In this document: positions 25,264 through 32,628 of the stretch, in pieces
Numbering within the stretch: position 1 is the stretch's first letter
Layout: each line of letters opens with the position of its first letter
NCBI RefSeq assembly: GCF_040530035.1
Contig: NZ_JBEWCD010000001.1
Location: 1,984,001 to 2,048,000 of the forward strand
Reading direction: 5' to 3'
Length of the DNA stretch: 64,000 nt
Source: Roseibium sp. HPY-6
Lineage (GTDB): Bacteria; Pseudomonadota; Alphaproteobacteria; Rhizobiales; Stappiaceae
Translations under genes and position numbers: made by a program
Notes under the pieces: model-generated
Told to the model about the DNA's origin: nothing
The model's database searches: none
What the model saw: only the letters and a program-made list of their open reading frames with translations

Positions 25264-26451
25264 TTGGCCCGCACACCGCCTCATCTCATCACGATCATCC
25301 TGCTGACTGCGTTTTCACCGCTGTCGCTGAACATGTTCCTGCCGTCGCTCGGAAACATCGCCGAAGACCTGGAAACGAATTACGCGCTCGTGAGCGTTGC
25401 CATTGCGGGCTATCTGGCTGTGACGGCGGTGATCCAACTGATCGCGGGGCCGCTTGCGGATCGCTACGGCCGACGCCCGGTTCTCCTCGCAACTCTTGCA
25501 ATTTTCAGCGTGTCCTCGCTCGTGTGTGCGCAGGCAGAAGATGTCTGGGTCTTTCTCTTTTTCCGGATGCTGCAGGGCGGCATTACAGCAGGTTACACGT
25601 TGTCGCTGGCAATCGTTCGGGACACCCACGAACCTCAAAAGGCAGCGGGGCTTATCGGGTATATCAGCATGTGCATGGCCATCGCTCCGATGCTTGGCCC
25701 CGTTTTCGGCGGGCTCCTGGACACGGCCTTCGGCTGGCGTGCCAATTTCTATCTTTACGCGACTTGCGGGGTCCTGCTCCTGGCACTCTGCTGGGTTGAT
25801 CTGGGAGAAACGAAGCCTGACCGTCAAGAGCATCAGCAGTCCATGGCGGCTGCCACCCTGGCCCTCGTCAGCGACTTGCGTTTCTGGGCCTATGCCCTTT
25901 GCTCCACGTTCACCGTGGGCGCCTTCTACATTTTTCTGGCCGGTGCGCCACTGGTCGCCACAACCTCCTTTGGCGTGACGACGGCCGAACTCGGGTTTCT
26001 GATCGGAAGCATCACTGTCGGCTTCTCTGCCGGCGGTTTTCTGGCCGGCAGGTATTCATCCAGACTGTCCCTGCCCGCGATGATGCTGGTCGGACGGATC
26101 ACGGCCTGTACCGGCCTCACCATTGGTTTGGTCGCCTTCCTCTTCGGTACGGCGTCTCCGATGGTCTTTTTCGCAAGCACGGTCTTCGTCGGCATTGGAA
26201 ACGGTCTGACGATCCCGGGAAGCAATTCCGGCGCGATGTCCATTCGCCCCGATCTTGCCGGAAGCGCTGCGGGCCTCGTTGGAGCTCTTACGCTAGCGGG
26301 TGGTTCAGCACTCACGAGCCTGGCGGGGCTCGCCGTGGGTTCGGGAGAACAGCCAATCACGGTCCTCGCGCTCATGTTGGCGAGTTCCGTGCTCGGTCTG
26401 GTCTTTGCCCTTGGGGCTTTGGTATTGGAACGGAGTGGAGCGGACAGGTAG
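25264..26451 (+). CDS. Bcr/CflA-type MFS drug exporter
   Basis: A 395-residue major facilitator with 12 predicted helices and the motif A loop GPLADRYGRRPVL between helices 2 and 3. The AIVRD segment after helix 4 and the APMLGPVFGGLL motif C mark a drug:H+ antiporter of the Bcr/CflA group. The start is a TTG at 25264, just after the terminator; the ATG at 25245 is in another frame, and the ribosome site is weak. A monocistronic gene whose substrate cannot be told. Confidence 0.88.
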   Translation: MARTPPHLITIILLTAFSPLSLNMFLPSLGNIAEDLETNYALVSVAIAGYLAVTAVIQLIAGPLADRYGRRPVLLATLAIFSVSSLVCAQAEDVWVFLFFRMLQGGITAGYTLSLAIVRDTHEPQKAAGLIGYISMCMAIAPMLGPVFGGLLDTAFGWRANFYLYATCGVLLLALCWVDLGETKPDRQEHQQSMAAATLALVSDLRFWAYALCSTFTVGAFYIFLAGAPLVATTSFGVTTAELGFLIGSITVGFSAGGFLAGRYSSRLSLPAMMLVGRITACTGLTIGLVAFLFGTASPMVFFASTVFVGIGNGLTIPGSNSGAMSIRPDLAGSAAGLVGALTLAGGSALTSLAGLAVGSGEQPITVLALMLASSVLGLVFALGALVLERSGADR

Positions 26452-26552
26452 GATCTTCCGGCTCTGCCACTAGCTTTGAAAACCTCGCCCGCTGACTGTC
26501 GATAATGTCCCGACCATTCAACTGCGACTCGGGAAATCAGTGCCTGAATGAA

Positions 26553-26590
26553 GCAAGGCGGATTACCGCCTTGCTCCTTTTCTCTTCTTC
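26553..26590 (+). terminator. Terminator between the convergent exporter and rtcB genes
   Basis: GCAAGGCGG-ATTA-CCGCCTTGC is a perfect 9-bp hairpin followed on the plus strand by a pyrimidine-rich run (TCCTTTTCTCTTCTTCC). It overlaps the last codons and the stop of rtcB. On the minus strand the sequence after the hairpin is U-poor, so it probably serves mainly the exporter transcript. Confidence 0.7.
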
Positions 26591-27969
26591 CAGAACGGCT
26601 CGATATCACCGGCCATGATGCAGCCGAAGGGATCGATATAGTCCTCGATTTCGGCCAGATCGTATTTCTTGATCTGGGCAACAACCGCATCGGCCTTCTT
26701 GTAGCCGGACGGCAGTTCGGAGACGTCGATCTTCTCTTCGAAGAAACGGATGTCGAGACCTTCCGTTTCTTCCTTAAGCATCTCTTCCGGCGTCTTGCCG
26801 AGCGAGCGGCGCTTGTGCTCGGAGCGCGAGAAGTTGCGCCCCGCGCCATGCGGCGAGAACCCGAGCGCATGACCGGCATCCTTGCCGCGTACGACCAGAA
26901 CCGGTTCAGCCATGTTCAGCGGGATCAGTGTCAGCCCCGTTGCATCGGATGCGTATCCGTCCCAGGCCGGGGTCGCCCCCTTGCCGTGGTAGAACAGACC
27001 GTCACGCTCGAACACGAAGTTATGCTCGTTCCAGAAACGGTCCGAGTGGGTGGTCCCGCTCGCCTCGACCGTCGCCTGATGCAACGCGTTGTGGTTGGCC
27101 TTGGTCCACTTGCGGATCAGCTGCAAGGCTTCCCAATAGGCTTTTCCTTCCTTGCTCTCAGACGGGATCCAGGCGTTCTGCTTCAAGGTTTTCGGCGACA
27201 GTTTCCTGCGGTATTTTTCCGCAACGCTCATGCCGATCTTGTAAAGAACAGCCCCCGGCCCGCGGGATCCATGGTGGGTCACCATCGCCGTTTTCCCGGT
27301 ATTCCTGGAAACGCCGACAAATAGGAAATGGTTGCCGTCGCCCTGGGTTCCCAGATGCTCCTGCGCCATGCGCAGGATCTTCGGGTCGTTCAGGAACCGG
27401 TTCTCGCGGAACTGGTCGTAAAGGCCCATGGACATCGTGAAGCGCTTGCCGTTGGCACGGCCACCCGAGCCGAAATGCGTCACCGAATGCGCGGCATCCA
27501 GAACGGTTTTCGGATCAGCGTCCTCAAACTCTGTCATCATCACAGAGCAGCAGATATCGGCGCTGTGCATTCCCGGATGGATGGCGTTGCGGGCCGCAAC
27601 GACACCGCCGACCGGGATGGTCCCGAGCGGACCTGCCGGACAGGCATCCGGCATGATCGCGCCGGCTTCGACCGTCGGCGTACGCATCAGCTCGGTCATG
27701 TGATGCTTGACCGCCTTCAGGTTCGCCTCTTCGTCCTCACCTTCCGCGTCCAGGTTGACGTGAAACGGCTTTTCTCCGGACGCAGCCAGCGGCAGAACCG
27801 GGGCCGGCTTGTAGCCTTCCAGCATCTGACGCACATCCTCAAGCGGCGTACCCTGATCGAGCGCGGCCTGACCGTCCCTGAGGGCGGCACCAAAGGCCTT
27901 GCCTTCTTCGTGGCCCCACGCGGTCAGCATCGCGCTGGTCAGCTGTGTCATTTCCCTCTCAATCGTCAT
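26563..27969 (-). CDS. rtcB: RNA-splicing/repair ligase RtcB
   Basis: A 468-residue GTP- and Mn-dependent RNA 3'-phosphate/5'-OH ligase. Metal and nucleotide motifs are all present: HPGMHSADICCSV (131-143), GDGNH (210-214), HHGSRGPG (232-239) and SPHGAGRNFSRS (372-383), where H374 corresponds to the guanylylated histidine. It seals RNAs cleaved to leave 2',3'-cyclic phosphate. The ribosome site GAAGGAAG precedes the ATG. It lies only 20 nt downstream of the last Y-RNA-like module and follows rsr, so it is the distal gene of an RNA-repair operon. No rtcA cyclase gene is adjacent. Confidence 0.95.
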   Translation of the reverse strand: MTIEREMTQLTSAMLTAWGHEEGKAFGAALRDGQAALDQGTPLEDVRQMLEGYKPAPVLPLAASGEKPFHVNLDAEGEDEEANLKAVKHHMTELMRTPTVEAGAIMPDACPAGPLGTIPVGGVVAARNAIHPGMHSADICCSVMMTEFEDADPKTVLDAAHSVTHFGSGGRANGKRFTMSMGLYDQFRENRFLNDPKILRMAQEHLGTQGDGNHFLFVGVSRNTGKTAMVTHHGSRGPGAVLYKIGMSVAEKYRRKLSPKTLKQNAWIPSESKEGKAYWEALQLIRKWTKANHNALHQATVEASGTTHSDRFWNEHNFVFERDGLFYHGKGATPAWDGYASDATGLTLIPLNMAEPVLVVRGKDAGHALGFSPHGAGRNFSRSEHKRRSLGKTPEEMLKEETEGLDIRFFEEKIDVSELPSGYKKADAVVAQIKKYDLAEIEDYIDPFGCIMAGDIEPFWKKRKGARR

Positions 27970-27989
27970 TGTCTTCTTCCTTCATACCC

Positions 27990-28052
27990 GCCTGGCGGCA
28001 AACGTGTCGCGGAAAATCGTCAGAAACGAACGCCCGCCAGCATCCGCCAGGC
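27990..28052 (-). ncRNA. Y-RNA-like module G (mini type)
   Basis: A 63-nt element closed by a 9-bp perfect stem (GCCTGGCGG with its complement). The 5' strand continues ATGCTGGCGGGCG and the 3' strand ends CGTTTG before the stem, matching the shared pattern of the array (stem, ATGCCGGC-like block, loop, yyTTG, stem). There is no tRNA-like domain. It lies 4 nt after module F and 20 nt before rtcB. Confidence 0.6.
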
Positions 28053-28056
28053 TATG

Positions 28057-28195
28057 CGGGGCAAGGTTTGGCAAGATCTTCTTTCCGCCACCGGATTGCT
28101 CCGGGCCAGGCTTGAACTGGCACGGGAAGCACTGTCGCGCCTCCCCTCTCGACCGCGCCGGGAGGCGTCTACCTGTAATCCTGCCGGCATCCCCG
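28057..28195 (-). ncRNA. Y-RNA-like module F with T-arm mimic
   Basis: A 139-nt element with a short closing stem (CGGGG/CCCCG), then ATGCCGGCAGGATTACAGG on the 5' side and ACCTTG on the 3' side. Inside, in transcript order, are an 8-bp hairpin (28160-28167 with 28138-28145), a perfect T-arm mimic (GCCAG-TTCAAGC-CTGGC, 28105-28121) and a 5-bp hairpin capped by a GCAA tetraloop (28091-28104). The layout parallels modules C and E, but the acceptor-like hairpin is much shorter. Confidence 0.6.
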
Positions 28196-28244
28196 ATTTC
28201 GCGGCAAAGCCGCATTCAAAGTTACCGTTCGAAAATTCCAAAAT

Positions 28245-28389
28245 CCGGTCAGAGCGACGAGGTGGGTGCGAAACGTTCCTGCTCTACCGCTTGAGCTACG
28301 CTGCATCAGATGGTTGCAGCGACGGGACTCGAACCCGCAACCTGGCGATTAAAGATCGATGTAGTTCCGCAGGCATTCGCCCTGACCGG
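28245..28389 (-). ncRNA. YrlA-like Y RNA, module E, with circularly permuted tRNA mimic
   Basis: A 145-nt element closed by a 13-bp stem (CCGGTCAGGGCGA with TCGCTCTGACCGG). Next comes AATGCCTGCGGAACTACATC, the shared Ro-stem block. The effector part reads in tRNA order but permuted: T arm (28322-28338, loop TTCGAGT), acceptor 3' strand CGCTGCA, the loop ACCATCTGA, acceptor 5' strand TGCAGCG (7 perfect base pairs), then D arm (28281-28296). Bacterial YrlA RNAs bind Rsr through the outer stem and expose such a tRNA-like domain. No anticodon arm exists. It is nearly identical to module C and of the same length. Confidence 0.85.
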
Positions 28390-28396
28390 TTTTCCG

Positions 28397-28461
28397 CGCG
28401 GCGGCAAGGTGATGACAAGACACTCATGGTCAAGAATGTAGTCCTGCCGGCATCCGCCGCG
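28397..28461 (-). ncRNA. Y-RNA-like module D (mini type)
   Basis: A 65-nt element with a perfect 8-bp closing stem (CGCGGCGG/CCGCCGCG), 5' block ATGCCGGCAGGACTACATT and 3' block ACCTTG before the stem. It has the Ro-stem features of the larger modules but no tRNA-like arms, like module G. It sits 7 nt upstream (transcript sense) of module E, so D and E could be one bipartite transcript. Confidence 0.65.
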
Positions 28462-28524
28462 TTCAAAATATCTTTCCTTTAAATCTCCTTCATGCGCCAG
28501 ATACTGGTTGCTATTGGTGTCAGT

Positions 28525-28669
28525 CCGGTCAGGACGACAAGATCGGTGCAAAACACTCCTGCTCTATCCGTTGAGCTACGCTGCATCAGATGGTTGCAGC
28601 GGCGGGATTCGAACCCGCAACCTGGCGATCCTGAGTCGATGTAGTTCTGCAGGCATTCGCCCTGACCGG
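28525..28669 (-). ncRNA. YrlA-like Y RNA, module C, with circularly permuted tRNA mimic
   Basis: A 145-nt element closed by a 13-bp stem (CCGGTCAGGGCGA with TCGTCCTGACCGG). Compared with module E, the wobble pair has moved by one position, which is a compensatory change supporting the fold. T arm at 28602-28618 (GCGGG-TTCGAAT-CCCGC), acceptor hairpin at 28579-28601 with ACCA in its loop, D arm at 28561-28576. A 63-nt linker separates it from module D. Confidence 0.85.
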
Positions 28670-28677
28670 TTAATCTC

Positions 28678-28811
28678 TGCGGCGGCAAGTCGATGATGAA
28701 ATCAGCTCCGTTGCCTTTCCTCGTTAGACGACATCGCAATCCCGCGAAGGCGTGGCCCGACCCACGCATTTCCGGAGGTAACAATGTAATTCCATCGGCA
28801 TCCGCCTCGCA
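28678..28811 (-). ncRNA. Y-RNA-like module B
   Basis: A 134-nt element whose closing stem is TGC-(GA bulge)-GGCGG with CCGCCGCA. The 5' block is ATGCCGATGGAATTACATTG and the 3' block ends GACTTG. Inside are a 6-bp hairpin GCGTGG-GTCGGG-CCACGC in the T-arm position, a small TCGC/GCGA hairpin, and a D-arm-like TCGT-CTA-ACGA. The tRNA resemblance is weaker than in C and E. It ends 8 nt before module C. Confidence 0.6.
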
Positions 28812-28822
28812 TCAAAAACTCT

Positions 28823-29066
28823 GGAAAGACCAGGCGACAAAAGTAAAGAAACACGGGAGTCCCGCTCGAGCCTAAGAGCGCATGCTGCGATCAACCTGCG
28901 CTCGGAAAGCGCAGACAAGTTGATCGACCCGTTAAGGCCGGTCAGCCTATGGACATTCCATCGGTTCCGATTGAATGTCCGCTGATCTGGAGGGGAGTCG
29001 AACCCGCTCGGACTTTGTCCCATAGTTGGAGCAATGTAGTTCCTTCGGCATTCGCCGGATCTTCCC
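28823..29066 (-). ncRNA. Y-RNA-like module A (long, first of the array)
   Basis: A 244-nt element starting 40 nt after the rsr stop. The 5' strand GGGAAGATCCGGCGA pairs with TCGCCTGGTCTTTCC (one mismatch, some wobbles). The 5' block is ATGCCGAAGGAACTACATTG and the 3' block ends CTTTTG. It holds a T-arm mimic (28992-29007, loop TTCGACT), an extended hairpin where C and E have the acceptor hairpin (TCAGC/GCTGA plus GGACATTC/GAATGTCC, 28942-28985), and a second strong hairpin (GATCAAC/GTTGATC enclosing CTGCGCT/AGCGCAG, 28889-28925). The long pairing between its ends makes a single unit likely. Confidence 0.6.
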
Positions 29067-29106
29067 GGAACCGCGGCAGGCGGATTGCCCGCCGCGGTCG
29101 TAAACG

Positions 29107-30681
29107 TCAGGTCAGTTCGATCGCTTCGATCTCTCCGACCCACTGGTCCGCAGTCATCGCCCCCTTGGCAAAGGCCGCAATCTGGTCGAACACCGCATCG
29201 GAGAAGCCCCCGATGTTGAGGATATCCGGCCGCGACTTGGCCTGGCTTGTGCCATAAGGCGCGATATCGATGCACACCAGCTTGGCATCCGGGTTACGCC
29301 TTTTCAGCGCTTCCCATTCACGCATCACGCCGGTTCCATGCCGATCCTGGACTCCCGCCCAGGACTGGTTATCGGATACCAGGATCACCAGATCCGGTGC
29401 CCGGCGTTTTGCGTTCAGCCACGCCAGCGGCGCTGCACAGTTCGTTCCGCCGCCCCACTGCTCGGTGAGCTTTTTGGCGTTGGTCATGACGGTATCTCGC
29501 CCCGTCAGCTTGACCTGCCGAACCTTGACTTCAAACGGCAGGACCGTGGCCCCGCGGTTTCGCCGCAGAACGGCTGCGGACACAAGAGCTGCAACATCGA
29601 CGCAGCGCGTCTCGGTTGTCGCCCCCTTTCTGTACCCCGTCACCGGAGAGATCATGGACCCGGAAACGTCCGGGCACACAACGACCTGACCCTTGAAGGC
29701 CGGTACGTTGGCGACCGAGATTTCCAGCGCTTCATGCATCGCCTCGCGGATTTCGGACGGCATATCCTCAGACAATGCCTGGAAACCCGTGAGCAGCTGA
29801 TACGGAAAGGCGCGAGCCTTCCTGATACGCTTCGGATCCTTCAATATATCGGCAACGATGCCGACCACCGGTGTCTTTTTGAACCGTTCATCCTCAAAGA
29901 TGCCATGGCGCAGGAAAGTGTTCAGGTTCATGCGCACCATGTTCCAGCTTCCACGTTCTGCCAGCTTCGCCCAGTCTTTCCTGGAAAGCGGCAGATGCGT
30001 CAGCATCTGGAACGGAACGTCCGGTACTTCACGGCCCTTCGGGTTTTCCAGGAAGGCCACATAGTCTCGGACCTGCTCCGGCAGCTTTTCAACGTCGCAC
30101 GGCTTGCCGATCAACCAGGCGAAGAGAGCCTCACGCTCGGCATCGCGCGGTTTCGGGTGCACTATCTTGATGACATCGGCAAGCGACGGATCTTTCCCGA
30201 TATTTGCCTGAAGCAACTGGTAATCCGTTGCAGCGTTCAGCCAACCGCGCACCAAGGCCTTCGGCCTGGTTCCGAGCGACTTGCGCCCCGTCTGACCGGA
30301 TCGCAGGATCTGCACGAAGTTGCGCAGCATTTTTCCGTCGGTCACGACATGCGGGAAGGCTTTCGCCAACAGCTGCGGGTCACGCGATGCCAGCACCGCC
30401 AGCAACAGGGCCGGCAGGTCTTTCATCTTGCCCTTCTGGCGGGCGTAAACAGCCGTCTTCGCCAGAAACCCATCCGGAACCGAAGCCGCCGTTTCAAGAA
30501 CGGCCTTCAGCTCGAGCTCGGCGGACTGGTAGAACGTGTTGCCGATGGAGCCCGTTGCAGCCAGCTGCGCCAGCTTGTGACGGTCTTCATATGTGTAGGC
30601 CTTGCCACCCGCCAGGTTCCTGGCGTCGGCTTTGCCGGAAAAACGTCCACGCTGGGATGCAAACAGAGATTTGTTCGCCAT
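29107..30681 (-). CDS. rsr: Rsr, Ro60-type TROVE domain RNA-binding protein
   Basis: A 524-residue orthologue of Ro60: a HEAT-repeat TROVE ring (about 1-330) followed by a von Willebrand A domain with an intact MIDAS motif DVSGSM at 338-343 and a TNCAAPLAWL second loop. Rsr binds Y RNAs on the outer surface of the ring and misfolded or 3'-ended RNAs in its hole; with Y RNA and polynucleotide phosphorylase it forms a degradosome in Deinococcus. ATG 30681 has GAGGAG 7 nt upstream. It is directly followed by the Y-RNA-like array and rtcB, and is divergent from rtcR. Confidence 0.96.
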   Translation of the reverse strand: MANKSLFASQRGRFSGKADARNLAGGKAYTYEDRHKLAQLAATGSIGNTFYQSAELELKAVLETAASVPDGFLAKTAVYARQKGKMKDLPALLLAVLASRDPQLLAKAFPHVVTDGKMLRNFVQILRSGQTGRKSLGTRPKALVRGWLNAATDYQLLQANIGKDPSLADVIKIVHPKPRDAEREALFAWLIGKPCDVEKLPEQVRDYVAFLENPKGREVPDVPFQMLTHLPLSRKDWAKLAERGSWNMVRMNLNTFLRHGIFEDERFKKTPVVGIVADILKDPKRIRKARAFPYQLLTGFQALSEDMPSEIREAMHEALEISVANVPAFKGQVVVCPDVSGSMISPVTGYRKGATTETRCVDVAALVSAAVLRRNRGATVLPFEVKVRQVKLTGRDTVMTNAKKLTEQWGGGTNCAAPLAWLNAKRRAPDLVILVSDNQSWAGVQDRHGTGVMREWEALKRRNPDAKLVCIDIAPYGTSQAKSRPDILNIGGFSDAVFDQIAAFAKGAMTADQWVGEIEAIELT

Positions 30682-30888
30682 TGTCTCGCTCCTCAAACCC
30701 GTGCCTGGAAAGGCGTTGGTGTTCGTGTCTGTGTTGAGAAGGAGATTGCATCAGCGAACCGCGCAGAAAAACAAAAAAGCAAATTAGATGTAAGTCACTG
30801 TATTTAATAGGTTATCTTGAATATTGACATTTGCAGCAAGAAATATTCTTATACTTTTGGATACGAATTTATAAAACTGGATATCTCG
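30682..30888. promoter_or_regulatory. Divergent rsr-rtcR promoter region without a canonical sigma-54 box
   Basis: A 207-bp, AT-rich spacer (T and A runs around 30767-30795). RtcR regulators normally activate sigma-54 promoters (TGGCAC-N5-TTGC). The nearest matches are AGGCAC followed by TTGAG only about 10 nt before the rsr ribosome site, and a GG/GC pair with 9 rather than 10 nt spacing near 30751-30763. Neither is convincing. Confidence 0.45.
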
Positions 30889-32472
30889 TTGAAAAAGAAC
30901 GTCGTCATCGGCTTTCTCGGCACGCAACTGGACGCCGGCAAAAAGCGTCGCTGGCGTCCGTCTATCGCCGTGACCCAGCATGGCAGTTTTCCGGTACACA
31001 GGATTGAACTCCTGTACGACAGGGCGTTTCATCGCCTCGCGCAAAACGTCAAGGCAGACATCGAGGATGCAAGCCCGGCGACGGAGGTCTTGCTGCAACT
31101 CGTCGACCTTCGCGATCCGTGGGACTTTCAGGAAGTTTACGGAGCCCTCTTTGACTTCGCGCGCGAGTATGGTTTCGACGAGGATAGAGAGGACTACTTC
31201 GTCCATCTGACAACGGGGACACACGTTGCCCAGATCTGCTGGTTCTTGCTGACGGAATCCCGTCACGTCCCAGCCAAGCTGGTGCAGACATCACCGCCGC
31301 GCGGCGAGGACAGCGAGGTCAACGGCCGCTACAACATTGTCGACCTTGACCTCTCGCGCTACGACGCCCTGCAGCAGCGCTTCGATCTCATTGCAGAAGA
31401 ATACAACGCGCTCCTGAAAGCCGGCATCGAAACCCGCAACCCGGCCTTCAACAGCCTGATAGAACGCATAGAGCTTGTCGCCACGAACTCGGATGCGCCA
31501 CTGCTCTTGCTCGGAGACACCGGCACCGGCAAGAGCGAGCTGGCAGAACGCATTTACGAACTCAAGCTGCAGCGCCGCCGGGTAAAGGGCAGGCTGGTCC
31601 ATGTGAACTGTGCCACCCTGAAGGGCGAGCGCGCCATGTCGAGCCTCTTTGGCCACCGGCGCGGAACCATGGGAACCGGCAGCCCGGACAGGCGAGGCCT
31701 GCTGCGCGAGGCCGATGGCGGCGTCCTGTTTCTCGATGAGATCAACGAACTCGGCCTTGATGAGCAGGCGATGATCCTCCACGCCGTCGAGACCGGCCGC
31801 TTCCTGCCCGTCGGATCCGATCATGAAATCACCAGCCGTTTCCAGCTCATTGCCGGGACCAATCGCGACCTCGGGCAACTTGTCTCTGAAGGAAAGTTCC
31901 GGCCGGATCTTTACGCGCGCCTGAACCTCTGGACATTCCGCCTGCCCTCGCTGACCGAGCGCCGCGAGGATGTCGAACCCAATATCGAGTTTGAACTCAA
32001 CCGGTCCGAAAAACTGCTTGGTAGCCGGGTCGGCTTCAACGCTGATGCGCGCGCGCGTTATCTCGATTTCGCCATGTCTCCTGCGACGCCCTGGCCGGGA
32101 AACTTTCGCGATCTGGGCGCTTCGGTTCAAAGACTGTGTACCCTTGCCCCGCGCGGACGCATCACGCAAGCGCTCGTGGATCAGGAGATTGAAGCCCTCG
32201 AACGTCAGTGGATGAGCGCTGAAACCAATCCGGATGACGCCCTTCTGGAAGACTTGCTCGGAGATCGAACCGGGGACATTGACGCCTTCGACAGGGTGCA
32301 GCTTGCCTATGTCATTCGTGTTTGCCGCAAGAGCCCCTCGCTGAGTGCGGCGGGCAGAGTGCTTTTCGCAGCCTCCCGCGCGACACGAACCAGCCGCAAC
32401 GATGCCGACCGCCTCAAGAAGTATCTGGACCGGTTTGACCTGAGTTGGCAGTCGATTGTGGCCGATCGCTGA
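30889..32472 (+). CDS. rtcR: RNA-repair regulator RtcR (CARF-AAA+ protein) with degenerate GAFTGA loop
   Basis: A 527-residue protein: N-terminal CARF-type RtcR sensor domain (1-180, NVVIGFLGTQLD, DYFVHLTTGTHVAQICWF), AAA+ domain (185-420) with Walker A GDTGTGKS (209-216) and Walker B VLFLDE (279-284), and a C-terminal HTH region. In sigma-54 activators the L1 loop reads GAFTGA; here residues 259-264 read GTMGTG in the same register (LFGHRRGTMGTGSPDRRG). The sensor is thought to bind RNA-derived ligands such as cyclic-phosphate ends. TTG 30889 is chosen because family members start at the K-K-NVVIGFLG segment; a TTG at 30817 is the alternative. Confidence 0.9.
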   Translation: MKKNVVIGFLGTQLDAGKKRRWRPSIAVTQHGSFPVHRIELLYDRAFHRLAQNVKADIEDASPATEVLLQLVDLRDPWDFQEVYGALFDFAREYGFDEDREDYFVHLTTGTHVAQICWFLLTESRHVPAKLVQTSPPRGEDSEVNGRYNIVDLDLSRYDALQQRFDLIAEEYNALLKAGIETRNPAFNSLIERIELVATNSDAPLLLLGDTGTGKSELAERIYELKLQRRRVKGRLVHVNCATLKGERAMSSLFGHRRGTMGTGSPDRRGLLREADGGVLFLDEINELGLDEQAMILHAVETGRFLPVGSDHEITSRFQLIAGTNRDLGQLVSEGKFRPDLYARLNLWTFRLPSLTERREDVEPNIEFELNRSEKLLGSRVGFNADARARYLDFAMSPATPWPGNFRDLGASVQRLCTLAPRGRITQALVDQEIEALERQWMSAETNPDDALLEDLLGDRTGDIDAFDRVQLAYVIRVCRKSPSLSAAGRVLFAASRATRTSRNDADRLKKYLDRFDLSWQSIVADR

Positions 32473-32628
32473 GCGCGGCACAGCGGGCTCACGCGCCAAT
32501 GGCGTTTCCGTGATCCGGACACGCTTGAACTTGAAGTAAACGTCAACACGAAGAACATCGAGTTGAATGCACGTTACCAAATGCCTTCCCAAATAAAGGG
32601 CGCAACAAGATTGTAACCTGGAAGGCTA

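Noticed and set aside
25245..25799. Exporter start at the ATG at 25245
   Set aside because: That ATG is in a different frame; the frame encoding the 12-helix protein opens at the TTG at 25264.
28279..28340. Ordinary tRNA gene(s) in the rsr-rtcB gap
   Set aside because: T-arm and D-arm signatures are present, but in reversed order on the same strand, with no anticodon arm between them; the permuted Y RNA fold explains all parts.
27990..29066. CRISPR array
   Set aside because: The repeated units differ in length (63-244 nt) and sequence and share a fold with closing stems rather than identical direct repeats with unique spacers.
30697..30770. Sigma-54 promoter for rsr
   Set aside because: The closest sites have a wrong -12 element (TTGAG) directly before the ribosome site, or 9-nt instead of 10-nt spacing.
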